64,000 bases of DNA from Chondrus crispus (taxonomy: Eukaryota > Rhodophyta > Florideophyceae > Gigartinales > Gigartinaceae): positions 50,732-114,731 of the forward strand of contig NW_005179051.1 in the NCBI RefSeq assembly GCF_000350225.1, read 5' to 3'. Below the pieces are notes generated by a model that was not told the DNA's origin, made no database searches, and saw only the letters and a list, made by a program, of their open reading frames with translations. The translations under genes and the position numbers were made by a program. Shown in pieces: positions 1 to 10,770 of this stretch. Every line of letters starts with the position of its first letter. Positions within the stretch are counted from its first letter, which is position 1.

Positions 1-1
1 C

Positions 2-944
2 CCGGACAACATCTCCAGCCCCGTCGCTGACCGAGATACTGTCCGCTGTGCCCTCGCCCTGACCGGCGGCACCCCACTTATCGCTGAACATTGGGACCTA
101 GAGTCCGCATTCTTCCATGAGGTCCTCGGCCCAGAAGAAACAATATACGTGCACCTCGCACACAATCTCAACCTATGGAATTTCAGACGCCTCACCAGCA
201 ACAGCTGCACCTTCATGCTCCGAAGCAACTGCAGCCCCCACTTCGTCCTTTTCGTTATCACCATCGACGACTTCCTAGCCATAAGCAACCACCGGCCCCT
301 GCTCGACGCCATCCGCAACAAGCTCTCCTCCCGTTACACCGTCAAGAATCTTGGCCCAGTTCATCACCCTTTGGGATGGAAATTGGACCGCTCACCCACC
401 TCCATCTCCATCAGCTAACCTGCATTCATCGCAGAAATTCTCAAACGGTTGAACATGGACGATTGCAACCCCAGCCCCACCCCATACGACACCACTGTAA
501 TCTCCTCACGGCGCCCACCTGAGGCCAAACTACCGCCCTCCACCCGTTACTCGGCAGCCATCGCCTGTCTCCGATACCTCGCCGACAGCACCCGGCCTGA
601 CCTTGTGTTCATCACAGGTCTCCTCGATTGGTACTCCCACGATCCATGCCAAAGTCACTGGCACGCCGCCCGGCGAGTCGTCTGCTACCTCCGTCACACC
701 CCCGCTCATGGCATTACATACACAAATCCAACGCCATCCCAAATCCAAGCAAATAGACGTGAGATATCATTACTTCAATGAACAAGTCTTGCACAAGCGC
801 ATCAATCCTGTGAAGATCCCATCCAAAGACAATCCTGCAGATTGTCTCACGAAACGCCTCAAACCTACCATCTTCACTAACCAACTCTCCACGCTCCGGA
901 TATCCGCCACGCCACCACCAAGCGCGGCGACTGTCGTATCTTAA
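2..944 (+). pseudogene. Ty1/copia pol, 3' part (RT and RNase H remnant), copia-1
   Basis: Frame 2 reads from the window edge through a copia reverse transcriptase: SPVADRDTVRCALAL near the start, the catalytic block FVITIDDFLAIS (usual YVDD is IDDF here), then LGPVHHPLGWKL. A TAA at 416-418 interrupts the very typical QPAFIAEIL block, where CAA (Gln) is expected. The frame then continues to 781 with NMDDCNPSPTP and TRPDLVF. The end of RNase H (KQIDVRYHYF, DNPADCLTKRL) lies in another frame up to 944, so the RNase H core was deleted around 715-745. About 25 residues are also missing before the IDDF block. The gene is dead. The IDDF motif resembles the MDDF of copia-3 at 46-51 kb, so the two are probably related. 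Confidence 0.85.
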
Positions 945-1100
945 TTTTTTTACGCTCGGTGCTGCCACCGACTATCCTCCACTCCCTGTCGTATCTTACA
1001 CGTGTACATAGCCCCTCCACGGTATTTAACACCGTCATCGCTCCTTCCCTCAGTAAACATGACTAAGGTCTTGAGTCTTTCCTACAGCTTTGAGGTCCTT
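932..1100 (+). repeat. possible start of copia-1 3' LTR
   Basis: The sequence TGTCGTATCTTA occurs at 932-943, directly after the RNase H tail, and again at 987-998. A TG start at this place is what a 3' LTR would show. No second LTR is in the window, so the borders cannot be proven. Confidence 0.35.
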
Positions 1101-1146
1101 CACGCAACGAAGGTCAGCATACTGTACTGTATACAGTCGACCCTAC

Positions 1147-1557
1147 GCATTAGTGCCGCCCTGTGTAAGGACTAATAATACGGCACTAATTCGGAGCGGC
1201 ACAATCAGAAAGCAGAATCACTACCCGGGCACCAGGCTCAGTCGGGAGAGAAACCCTACTATACCATCCACCATAGATTTATCAATTTCTGTTTCATTTC
1301 GACCAACTTTCCGACCTGCAGCAGATGTGCAACCTCGATTTTCTGTGCAATCGTAAGGCGCGTACGCTTCGCTTTGGCGATCTTTTCAGGATTCATGTTA
1401 GGGTCTTTGAGTGAGGTGCCATCACGTCACCAATTAAGCTGAGGCGCATGAGGAGTGGCCGATGACGACGTCGTGCATGACACGTGGCAGAACATGTGTC
1501 TGACGGTTTTGGCGGCACTAATTGGAGGGTGGCAATAATGAAAGCGGCACTATTGCG
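1147..1557. repeat. MITE-like repeat with CGGCACTA terminal motifs
   Basis: The left end reads GCATTAGTGCCGCC and the right end, read on the opposite strand, GCAATAGTGCCGC. Additional CGGCACTA copies lie inside near both ends. A TA could be the target duplication if the termini are GTGCCGC. There is no coding potential. This would fit a short non-autonomous DNA transposon of about 0.4 kb, but I cannot see a second copy in the window. Confidence 0.45.
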
Positions 1558-1560
1558 CGT

Positions 1561-1576
1561 CCCCCCCCCCCCCCCC
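1561..1576 (+). repeat. poly(C) tract, 16 C
   Basis: An uninterrupted run of 16 cytosines lies directly next to the MITE-like repeat. The exact length is doubtful because such runs are error-prone in sequencing. Confidence 0.8.
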
Positions 1577-2755
1577 TTGTACTAAAAAGAAATTTTGTAA
1601 ACAAATGGATGAACTGCTCGCAACAAATTGTCATGTTTTTTTCATATCATAACCGGGGCTTCGGCGGCCTTATCGATATGTTCGTTGCTCTTCGATTTTC
1701 ATGCCCTCACCACTCTTTCCTCTACTCTGCTGAACTGCGAATTCACTATGGCAAATTTGCCTCTCAAGAGTCACGATTTTTCGCCGTCCTTGGCTGCATC
1801 AAGTGATGCCGTTCTCGCACTGGATGCAGCACAAGTTTACAATCTCGCACTGCCTGAATAATAAACTTGTATGACGACACTAGTCTGTGTGCACACAAGA
1901 CATTCTTGCGGCATAGGGATACGTTTGACGAGTTGTTCTCGCAAAGGAAAAGGATATTTCACACTTCGTGATAATGAGAAAACTCTGCATTATGATTGTG
2001 AAAGAAAGGCGGCAATGGACCTTTAAAATGCATTCCGTCTAAGATGAGAATCCCTTCAAAGACTGCAAGAAAAAAAATCAAATATGTGGGGTGGTAAGCC
2101 TATGAAGCGTGCTACTATCATGCATCGTGCACTCGGTAAGATTGAAGTGGCGGTTGAGTCAAATCCCGAATGGAAGGGGCATCCCACCCAGGGCTAGAGA
2201 GGATCATGAATCGTCACTGCGAGTTGATGTGCATTATCACAATGATGGAGATATCATGAACCATATTGTCAATTGCGATTTACAAATCTCCCAGCTCTTG
2301 AGCTATAAGCTGTGCTGTGCTAATGTTTTTTTGAAATTCGTTGCAAACTCTTCAATGGATGACTTTTTTGGAACACTGCTACGAGGAAAACAGTTTAAAT
2401 GGACATGTACGTATATTCTCAGCTTCTCCCTAACTGAGATGTTTTTCAGCTGGGATGAACTTTTACAAGACGAAGGCATTCATGCATCAACGTTGGTTAC
2501 TTCATTGCGCAAAAATTTTGAAAAAGAGTGTCGTGATGATGCTTAGGTATAGCTGAGATATCTACCTGTCGGATCTATGCCCAAATTGAAGCAAAGTTTG
2601 GAAACGGTATCTTCTGGGTAAGGTGGAGATACAAAGCCCTGTGCAAATTGAGCAGATATGAAGGCAAGATGGATTAGGCGTTGTGTGACACATAGAGAAG
2701 AGATGAAAGCAAGAAACCCCCAACAAGCAATCTTCAATCCCAGAGTCAAACCTTT
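1577..2755. other. no recognisable gene
   Basis: The longest open frame is 2109-2546 on the plus strand (145 codons, opening with GTG, first ATG well inside). Its translation is rich in Cys and Phe and resembles nothing I know. I see no splice signals, promoter or repeats that would support it as a gene. Confidence 0.5.
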
Positions 2756-3119
2756 CTAGTACAGAATAACACCTTCGCAAATGGGCTGGTCGGAATTCTC
2801 AAGATAGCAGCAAGTTGGGGGTGCGCCTGCAGGTCCCTGTTCCGCAAGCCTTTTCAAGCCTACGTAAGATAAAAAGATGGAGTAATCCCGTGGCAGCCGG
2901 ACGTTAGTATGTCGGAGAAAAGTCTGAAAATGCTCGCGGGTATAAGGGAAAGCAGACAGAATGCATACATCTTTCCAAGCGTTGACTTTCCGGATCGTCG
3001 AACAAGTCAATATCCAAGACGCCTTGGCGAGCGTTCAGCTCGTTGACACTGCGAATGGCCGCAGACGTTGAGATGGACAGCAGACAAGTAAGGAACAAGA
3101 GCGTGAAAGGCGTCTTCAT
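2756..3119 (-). CDS. small secreted cysteine-containing protein, two exons
   Basis: Exon 1 (2969-3119) starts with ATG and encodes a classical signal peptide: MKTPF, a hydrophobic core LLFLTCLL, then small residues ISTSAA as the likely cleavage site. Exon 2 (2756-2859) begins in phase 1 and ends at TAG. Joined, the product is 84 residues, about 62 after cleavage, with four cysteines in the mature part (one at the exon junction, a CC pair, one near the C terminus). The intron has all canonical signals (see its own entry), and the reading frame fits across it, which strongly supports a real gene. An upstream in-frame ATG at 3168-3170 is a possible alternative start, given the TATA position. I recognise no family. 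Small size, signal peptide and Cys pattern fit a secreted or extracellular peptide; its role is unknown. Confidence 0.7.
2860..2968 (-). other. spliceosomal intron of the small secreted gene
   Basis: On the minus strand the 109-nt intron begins GTATGC, has a perfect TACTAAC branch box at 2903-2909 (branch A at 2904), a pyrimidine-rich stretch, and ends CGTAG at 2860. The branch A lies 44 nt from the 3' splice site. Without splicing the exon-1 frame stops at 2904-2906. Confidence 0.75.
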
Positions 3120-3238
3120 GCTGATTGTTGAGTTTTGCAAAGAGCTGTGGAGGTGCTTATGGAGGGGCATGTGCAATGGGGCAGGGCAGGGTGCATGCGG
3201 TAACGAAGTGGTGGTAAAGTACAGAGGCAACATGGGGG

Positions 3239-3256
3239 ATTTATACATATGCAAAT
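3239..3256 (-). promoter_or_regulatory. TATA-like box with octamer-like motif upstream of the small secreted gene
   Basis: On the minus strand ATTTGCAT (3249-3256) is followed by TATAAAT (3239-3245), about 120 nt upstream of the ATG. A start site some 30 nt downstream of the TATA would give a short 5' leader. This is a prediction from motif and position only. Confidence 0.4.
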
Positions 3257-3257
3257 G

Positions 3258-5748
3258 TTGTGCGCGTCGCAGGGACTGCTTGCCGGCAAACCCCCACAGT
3301 CTTCACTTGAAGATTTAATTTTCGTCCAATCGAATGGCCTTCTTAATGTCCCCCAGGTACACGACACGAGATTTCAATGTAACTGTTATAGCCCTTCGCT
3401 GCAAAACCAGCTTCTTGAATGACATGTGCCACCGCTCGCTGTACTTTGCTCGCGCGATGAATAGTTGGCGGTGGAATAGGAGGATTACTCTCGTGACGGA
3501 GAAGGATCGAGATCAGTGCAAGCACTCTACTGTATTTACTGGGTACGGCTTTTGTGCGGAAAGTTGCGCGCGGCGCCCACGACACATGCGCTCATGCGGT
3601 GTCTCAAGTGCGACAAAAACATGGTACATACAGTACAGGCATCACAAAATCTGCCTTCACCTCCTGTAGTGTACCTCGGGGAACAAGCAAGACCGAGAGC
3701 CTCGGCGGAAAATGGCCCCACATGATGAGATCCCTCAAGCTACAATGACGCCATTTTCAAACAGTAATTTTAACCTGTATTTTCGTGATAAGAATAAAGA
3801 CGGTACTCTCAACGCCTGACTTAAGGTCTTCGTTGAGGCAGATAAGGTCCGAATGTGGACTGCCCGCGATCCCCGGTCATTTCTCGGAGGTCTGCTACAA
3901 CACACTTTTGAGCGTGCCTCAATTCTTGGTTCTTTCATATTCTCGAAATCATGTACAGTATTCAGTTCAAGAATCTACCTTGCAATTTCAACCTTATTGG
4001 CTCATTGATCACTCAATGCATTCAAACTCGTGTCGCTGTGCTATACGAGATGTCAATACCGAGGAAAAATACCGCTCATTGAAGGAATATTAAAAGAAGC
4101 GGTCCCGACAAAATTATTCATTTTGACGACAAATAGGCAGACCCCTTATGGTTTTAAGTATATTGAAGTCCATCAATTCCTACTACGTTCGGTGTCAGAT
4201 TTTTGAACTGTTGACATGGTTTCCACAATTTAGAAGAAAGCGGTTCCACAATGCATGCGATTCCAGGATCACCCGATGCCCCCCTTTCGCCACCCGGCGC
4301 CGGGGGGGTCGCCATCTTTATTCTGATAGTCAAATGATGCCCTAATGGCTGTGACCTACTTGGTTGCCGGTCCTATTATCAGGATGGAAGCACAATGCGC
4401 AAAACTTCTTCTTCCGGACACTCGCGGGAAACGACTGGGAAAGACGGGGACAGTAGAGGCATCAATCCGTCAGCCACAAGTATTGCATTTTTCCAGCCTC
4501 GATATCGAGTGCTCGAACCCTCGAGAAAATTTGTACGAGCCTTCTGAGAAGGGAACGTCGTTTTAATCACAACCACATGTTTTATCTCACCTCTGCGCTC
4601 ACTGAGTTCGATAACGTCGATGAGATTGTATGAAGGAAGTATCGAAAAAATATGTCAATATTCAAAACACCACAAAAGTCTGTAACATAATATCGGAAGC
4701 TGGATATGGAAAATGAAAGAGTCAGTCTGGAAGACAACTTGCCGGTATCGATAGTAGAAATCCAGCTGCCCCTAATTATGCTTCCGTCTCACTCGAAGAT
4801 CGAATACAGAATGAAATGGAGACATTGATGTAAGTAATTTTTCCTCACCGTAAATCGAGCTCGGGAGAAGCGTCAGAAGCAAAACTGTAGTCTCTTGTTA
4901 GAAGCAAGCCCGTCATGCATGAGTCACCCGAAAAGCGTGAGGTTAATTAAATTTGAATGATCCCTCGATGACCCTACATGGCGATCATATCCACGAAGAA
5001 GGATAGGTCATATTATGCAATCATGGAAGGGTACGAAATGTAATCTCGGCTGAAAGTTGCTTTGAAATTTTGGTGCAGGATAGCAGTAATTGGAGAAGAT
5101 GACAGGTTGGAGCAAGCAAAAACGTTAACATATAGTACGTACAGCAATCTTGAGAATGTCAAAGGTATGTATACGTGTGTATTTGTTAGAGTGCTGCACG
5201 GGAATTGGATATGAGTCTTGAGTGTACGTCATAGTCAAACTCAGTTCCGTAATACTAAGAACACCAATGCCCCTCTCCCCTCTCAGGAACGCGAGGCACC
5301 GGAGGCATTATTCTGATGATATGTGAGGTGCCTTAATGTCATTGCCCTATCTGGGGTGCTGCCAAGTCCGTGGGTGGGATCATGTCGTTGTCTTTGTCGT
5401 GGAATTCGTATCGCGTGTGGGCCAAAGAGTGACTACACACTTAGTTCTTGTGCTGATGAGACGATTATTAACACTGGCAAGTCATTACGAGGGTACTTCA
5501 CGGTGATGCCGTTCTTTTGTATTATCTCGATACTCCTGCGAGTCACTTTAGTACTGACAACTCCGTGTTAGAGTGCACTACAACACATAACCGTTCGGTC
5601 CCTAACTAGTATTCTTTTGTGTTTCCGAAACTAAACTGGACGGACTTAAACAAAACATACCATTTCTTTAACGATTTGGACACTTTAAAGAGTCAAGCGC
5701 ACCTTCCCCCGAAAGCTCATCTATGGCACCAACAGTCGACTTTGGATA
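3258..5748. other. gene-poor spacer
   Basis: Only short open frames occur (up to about 110 codons, none with recognisable motifs or splice signals that extend them). A 12-nt palindrome, CCCGGCGCCGGG, lies near 4293. I see no RNA gene or transposon end until the TIR at 5751. Confidence 0.6.
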
Positions 5749-5945
5749 TACAGTGAACCCTTGATATAAGGAATTGGCCGGTGGCCTTGTTTGGATTCCT
5801 TGTATGAAGGGATTCCTTGTATGAAGGGATTCCATTTACAGAACAAAATTTTATTTTTCGGAAATAGCTGTCAATACGGCTTGCCGTAAACCTACAGAAC
5901 GCTCACGCTGAATCGCCCTGCGGAATGCACGCAAATGACGTTGTA

Positions 5946-7790
5946 CAGTGAATCCTCGATATCTGAATATGGATGGTTGCTTCCTTCCCCATTCAATTAA
6001 AGTGTATATTCAGTTTCCAAGGATGTTCCATATACAGCCAAAATATGTAACAACCCAAAATCGGGTCATTTCTACCAATATGTCTAATTAAAATACTGTG
6101 TAATGCGCGTCTGCCTTGCACTGTTTGCGCGTTGCAGCTTCAATCTTCGCTGCACTGCGCGCAAGGAATTCATGTCTCTCGGATCAACACAGTCTTCATT
6201 TTCGAGCAAACGGCGAACAACAACAACAACACTCCTGAGGCGTTCTTCGAGCGTCAATGTATCCAGATACGATACATCCTCCTCTTCGGTGTCCTCACCT
6301 TCGCCCGCTCTTAGCAAATTATGAACAGCCACGTTTGCTAATGTCGCTTCTTCGACTATCTCGACAACTTCATTCTCACCAGCCGAATTCAAAATTGAAT
6401 CCAGACACATTCGCGCAAGCTCTGGCACTAGCTCTCTCACTGCATCCCAAACTCCTTCTACGTCATCCTCTGCCGATTGCCTCACAACTTGAGCCGACAC
6501 CAGTGCGGTATGATTCCAGCACTTTTCTATCACACTAGCTGGCAGTTCATCCCAAATTCTTCTCATCGCCTTCATTGCTGTCAGCTGATCCAACTTACAT
6601 ATGTTTGACTCACTGGCGTTCGAAGAATCCAGAGCCCTTTCGTACTGATACTTGCGATACCTCGTTTTAACCGATGCTGTGATTCCTGCATCATCGAGTG
6701 GCTGCAGCTTAAAGGTTGTGTTGGGAGGCAAATAAATCACTTCTGCATTGTCCATTGACGGCAGGGGTTCTTCACTGCCATGGGCAGAGCAATTATCCCG
6801 CAACAGTAGAACACGATGGTCTGGGTCCGTACGGGTGATGTATGACGAAAATCTCATCAGCCAGGCGAAAAACAGTGGCGTAGTCATCCAAGCTTGGATT
6901 TATTATAATAGTCAAACCCCAGCTGTGTGCCAAGTTTGTTTTTAAAACAGCTTGGTTTTCTCGCCTTGCCAATGCACATTAGAGGCAAACACTCGGAGCC
7001 TGAAGTATTGCAACATCTGAGGTACGTAAGTCGAACCTTTTGCTTCTTTAGCCGGGGCAACCGATCATGTGCAATTGTACGATCAGGTGCCAAGTTATAG
7101 AAATGCCCAAACTCGTCGGCGTTGAAAACGTCAGCTTTCTCGAACCGAGCTATCTCAGCACGGTGCTTAGGCAGCTTCCGATCGATGGAGGCATGATCGG
7201 CATCCCCAGACTCACCGTGAGATGAAAGGGAACGAAGATTACAGCGGCGCTGACAATTATGCAACCATCCGTTGCTGAAATGTAAAAATGTCCGTCTGTG
7301 GCGGGGTAGGCTTTGGTTCATTAACGTCTGCAGGCGCTGTGCTGAGGCGAATGGATTGGAAATCGAATAGACAAAGTGAGGTGATGAGGGAAGGATAGGG
7401 AGTGTGGTCTCAAATGTCTAAAGATTGTGCCAAGAACAGTGGAGAGATATGCTGGCGAGTCGCAGTATTGTTTCGCAATCATACAGTTTTGCGCATATTG
7501 TCAGGGGGGTTCGCAGCGGCGGCTGGGTCAATTTTCGATTGCTCGGGAAAGTGCGGAAATAGATCGACATTGATGCAGAAATGTAGTTATCCTAACTCAA
7601 TTGTGTCTCATAGAATGCTGTCGTATGAGGCCAGTTATGATTAAGACATAATTTTAGTATTCAGTTAGGCCCTATTCATGAATACCTCATATGTGACCTG
7701 CAATCAATGCTCCGAAGCTCGTTCAGAGCAATGGCATGCACGTATCGCGTATATTCACATAACAATGATTCAGATAGCGAGAATTCACTG
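5946..7790 (-). mobile_element. TA-flanked pogo/Tigger-like DNA transposon A, nested in B
   Basis: The left end reads CAGTGAATCCTCGATATCTG and the right end, inverted, CAGTGAATTCTCGCTATCTG: 20-nt repeats with two differences. TA flanks both sides (5944-5945, 7791-7792). Its length is 1845 bp. It inserted into the C-terminal coding part of transposase B, so A is the younger of the two. Confidence 0.9.
6084..7321 (-). pseudogene. pogo/Tigger-like transposase of element A, frameshifted
   Basis: Two minus-strand frames form one transposase. The first (7321-6884) holds DVFNADEFG with the first catalytic Asp, then KVRLTYLRCCNTSGSE and LGFDYYNKS. A one-base frame change at about 6890 joins it to the second (6887-6084), which holds MTTPLFFAWL, LLLRDNCSAHG (second Asp) and LPPNTTFKLQPLDDAGI (third Asp). 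The tail is acidic, then Arg-rich, and ends at 6084. The DNA-binding N terminus is not recognisable between 7321 and the right TIR. The three catalytic Asp residues are kept, but the frameshift and the missing N terminus make it non-functional. Confidence 0.88.
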
Positions 7791-8712
7791 TATTTCCAGG
7801 TCAATGTCAGTTCTTGACTCATTGGCACGCAGCAGCATAGAAATATAAGTCAGTTGGGCTTGCCAGGTGATAACCGGCTCTGACTCCTCATCATCATCAG
7901 ACCCACATCGGTCCCTGACCCCACCACTTTGCTCGACCACAGCCTGGACAACACAGTCAACCATATCATCATGCGCGAAGCCCTGCCATATGTCCGTGAC
8001 ATCAGCATTCACTAAATTACGTACAGACATTCTGTCCCTCGGGTGAACCAAATCGCCCGAGTACATTGTCAAGCTCGGTGCATTCTTCAAATATCTCCGT
8101 AGCGACTGCTGCGGCCTTCTCAGTGCCCGCGTTTGTTCCCATTATTCCAGTGCTTCTCCACCAATTGGCAATTATTGAACAGGGCAGTTCTTTCCAGATT
8201 CTGTTTAGGTATCGCATTGCCGTAAGTTGTGATATATTATGGATATCCCTTGTTCCTTTTTCGAGAGAGTCGAGGGCTCTGTTGTACTGTGCGGACCGAT
8301 ACCTACGCTTCAAAGAGCAAACAATGCCTGCATCCAATGGTTGCAGTTTCGAAGTCGTATTTGGCGGCAGGACTCCACCCTCACCAATGAAAGATCCGGA
8401 AGATTATCTCTCGATCCATGGCCAGGTAAATATCGAGAAGAATAACGGTACGGTCAGCAGTTTTAGAAATGTACGCGTCGAAGCGCTTAAGCCACTCAAA
8501 AAATAGAGCCCTGGTCATCCATGCCTTCTTGTTGTGACCGTAGTCGAACCCCAATTGCTCGCCAGTCTTCTTTTGGAAGCACCTCGGACGCCTTGCAGAA
8601 CCAATTATGAAGAGTGGGAGCTTCTCAGATCCAGTACTGTTGCAACACACCAGTAAAGTTATCCGCTTCTTCTGCTTTTGTTTCCAGATCTGGACGATGA
8701 CGATATACTGCG

Positions 8713-8786
8713 GTCCGGTGCCATTGCACAATTCCAGCCAGTCTAGACTGGCTGCAATTGTGCAATGGCACCGGACGAGCTCGTCC
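8713..8786. repeat. double palindromic scar in transposase B (X X' Y' Y type)
   Basis: A 64-bp palindrome (arms 8713-8744 and 8745-8776, centre CTAG, one mismatch at 8755) abuts a 14-bp one (GGACGAG/CTCGTCC, 8773-8786). They share GGAC. Removing the copied arms restores the transposase block after VWNGDE (...GWNCAMAPDRS). See findings. Confidence 0.85.
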
Positions 8787-9658
8787 CCATTCCAAACATC
8801 CCCAGGTCTGTGTTGCTGGCATAGATTACGAAGATTAGGGAGGGCTTCTGCAATTGCCTGATCATCAGCGCCCCCTGCTTCTCTATGCAGCTTCCTTGCC
8901 TTCAAATTCCAACGGCGCCGAAAGTTCCACAGCCACCCGGCGGTGATTTGTAGGCGCTCTCCGTTTTCACCTAGATTTGTACACACATCTTGCAGTAACC
9001 GCTTTCCTTTTTCGCGTATCATATCCCCGGACACGCAGTGACCTTCATGTTGAGATCGTTCACCCATGCGAAGAGTTGTTTCTCAAGTTCCAGCTGCGCA
9101 GGAGAGTGTTGCCGCATTATTTGAGCATTGTTGCCATGCTGGTAGCCGTCGCTTTGACTCAGCCGAGACAAAACGGGTTTCGAAGGAAGAAAGGATAGGT
9201 TAAGCCCTGTTTGGGCCCATTCGGAGATTTCGTCGAGGATGGTGCTGTCTCCGGCCTTGCGACTCTTCATAATTTCTTGATGAATAACATTCTTTTGGGC
9301 ATATGTGAGATTGTTGCGCTTCATGATTCTGGACTAGATGTTCAGGCTGTGAAAGGAACGATCTAAGACCTTGACGAGTTTGCAGGCCAACTCGACTGAG
9401 GGCATCTTTCAGCCGAAATGTCGTGACCCATATCTAGTTATTCTTATATATTCCATATTCAAGGTGTAAATGTGTCATTTAAGGCATATGTATGGCGCCT
9501 TCTACAATTTGGTTTCTGTTGAAATTTCCTTTTACCAAGAGATTGAAGGAATGGCTCTAGTAGAGTCAAAACGATGCTACGGACATGGTGGACGCCCTTG
9601 GAAGTCTTGTACTAAGAAATTCCTTACACAAGGTTCCTTTAAACATGGGTTCACTGTA

Positions 9659-10498
9659 GGTACCCGCTGTGACAACACGTCAACTAAAATCATTTAAATG
9701 GAGCCTGTTTAAGGATATTTTCCTAATTCGTATTTCTGGTGCCGTCAAGAGAAAGCCACGTGGCCTATCAATCAGAACTCTGATGCACGTCTGACGGCCC
9801 TCATCCTTGCACTTTATCTACGAACCTTTCTTGTGTAAGAGAATGCTCAGAGCAGAATGCGAGTAGCTGAATGCAATTTATGTTGCATTCGAATTTGCAA
9901 TCATGGTCATTTTGACATCCGCGAACGGTCGTCACAAAAGAGCGCACCTCCAGCCATCTGTACTTTCTACTGCAAAGGACTCCACATAAAATAGGCAGAT
10001 GAGTGATGGGAAGGAGGAAACGGGACCGTCGAAGGAAGAGGGGTGAGGAACGTCGCCCTGCCTCTCACATTTTGTGTGAGACAAAATCAACTAGATATTG
10101 ATGATTATGTAATCTTGAGGTAGCGAGATTCCTGGGTATTCAGGGGGCGACCAGATTACTTCTCTTTTCTTTCTGTTCTCGTACGGAACAGAGGTTCTTT
10201 TACTTTCTGAAATCACAACTTAAGCTGTGAGATATAGCTTGGCACAACCTTTTCGAAAACCCCAAGCAACCACCACCTCGTAGAGCCTCATGACGGCAAT
10301 TCGTAGGCTAATAATTACCCTGAGCCCGGCATTTCGAGGATCGTATCATTTGAGAAGGGCAGGATGTTACGCAGGCGTGATTCTGGTTTTCGGCTTGATG
10401 AATTGTCCGACGCTGTGTCCAACTTGACAAATAATTAAATCAATTCATAGTCTGGATAAATCTAACATCACCAATTTTGATTAGTGCCTGCACAGTGG
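9659..10498. other. spacer between DNA transposons B and C
   Basis: No open frame with recognisable similarity, no RNA gene and no obvious repeat were seen. The TA at 10499-10500 is the left target duplication of element C. Confidence 0.6.
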
Positions 10499-10512
10499 TA
10501 CCCCTCCCTGGG

Positions 10513-10570
10513 GGCTTAAATATGGACAACTTTCGTTCTTTTAAAAAACGAAGTTGTCCATATTTAAGCC
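10513..10570. repeat. 58-bp hairpin next to left end of element C
   Basis: Arms 10513-10532 and 10551-10570 pair perfectly over 20 bp, and the inner part pairs further with one bulge and one mismatch. The left arm is the normal subterminal sequence of the element, so the right arm looks like an inverted copy of it. Confidence 0.8.
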
Positions 10571-10770
10571 TTAAAACCCAAATACCTTGATAACAAGGAT
10601 CACCCCTGAAAACGGCGCTGTTGTCTTCCGGAGACAACGGCGAATATAAAGCACCTGGCAAGAGTTCTTTTAAACAGAAAGCAGACCACAGCGCGAATTT
10701 TTACAGAGTCTCGATGTTAAACGGTCAATTTCTAAAATCATTTTTATGACCGTCAAAGTATTGCGGCCTC

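Larger units (their letters stand above)
5851..9324 (-). pseudogene. pogo/CENP-B-like transposase of element B, split and frameshifted
   Basis: The N terminus starts with ATG at 9324 and has a CENP-B/psq helix-turn-helix (LTYAQKN..., then ISEWAQTGLNLSF). Around 9020-9030 a frameshift leads into VSGDMIREKGKRLLQD (second HTH). The DDE core follows: VWNGDE (first Asp, then broken by the palindromic scar at 8713-8786), KKAWMTRALFFEWL, TVILLDI (second Asp region, frame lost near 8440), and MDAGIVCSLKRRYR (third Asp region, 8337 downward). The C-terminal part is cut at 7793 by transposon A. It resumes at 5943 with RHLRAFRRAIQ and ends at TAA 5851-5853, in perfect frame if A and one TA are removed. 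The protein is dead: at least two indels, one scar and one insertion. Confidence 0.85.
5751..9656 (-). mobile_element. TA-flanked pogo/Tigger-like DNA transposon B, interrupted by transposon A
   Basis: The left end reads CAGTGAACCCTTGATATAAG after TA (5749-5750). The right end, inverted, reads CAGTGAACCCATGTTTAAAG before TA (9657-9658). These match the CAGTG-type ends of Tc1/mariner-pogo elements with TA duplication. Subterminal ATTCCTTGTATGAAGGG units repeat near 5800. The element is 3906 bp as seen, about 2.06 kb without the inserted transposon A and one TA copy. It carries one transposase gene on the minus strand. Confidence 0.85.

Noticed and set aside
2109..2546. 145-codon plus-strand frame as a gene
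   Set aside because: It begins with GTG and has no recognisable motif, promoter or splice signal; kept only as an open stretch in the spacer description.
10440..10661. 73-codon minus-strand frame
   Set aside because: It runs through the 58-bp hairpin at the end of element C and has no protein-like pattern.
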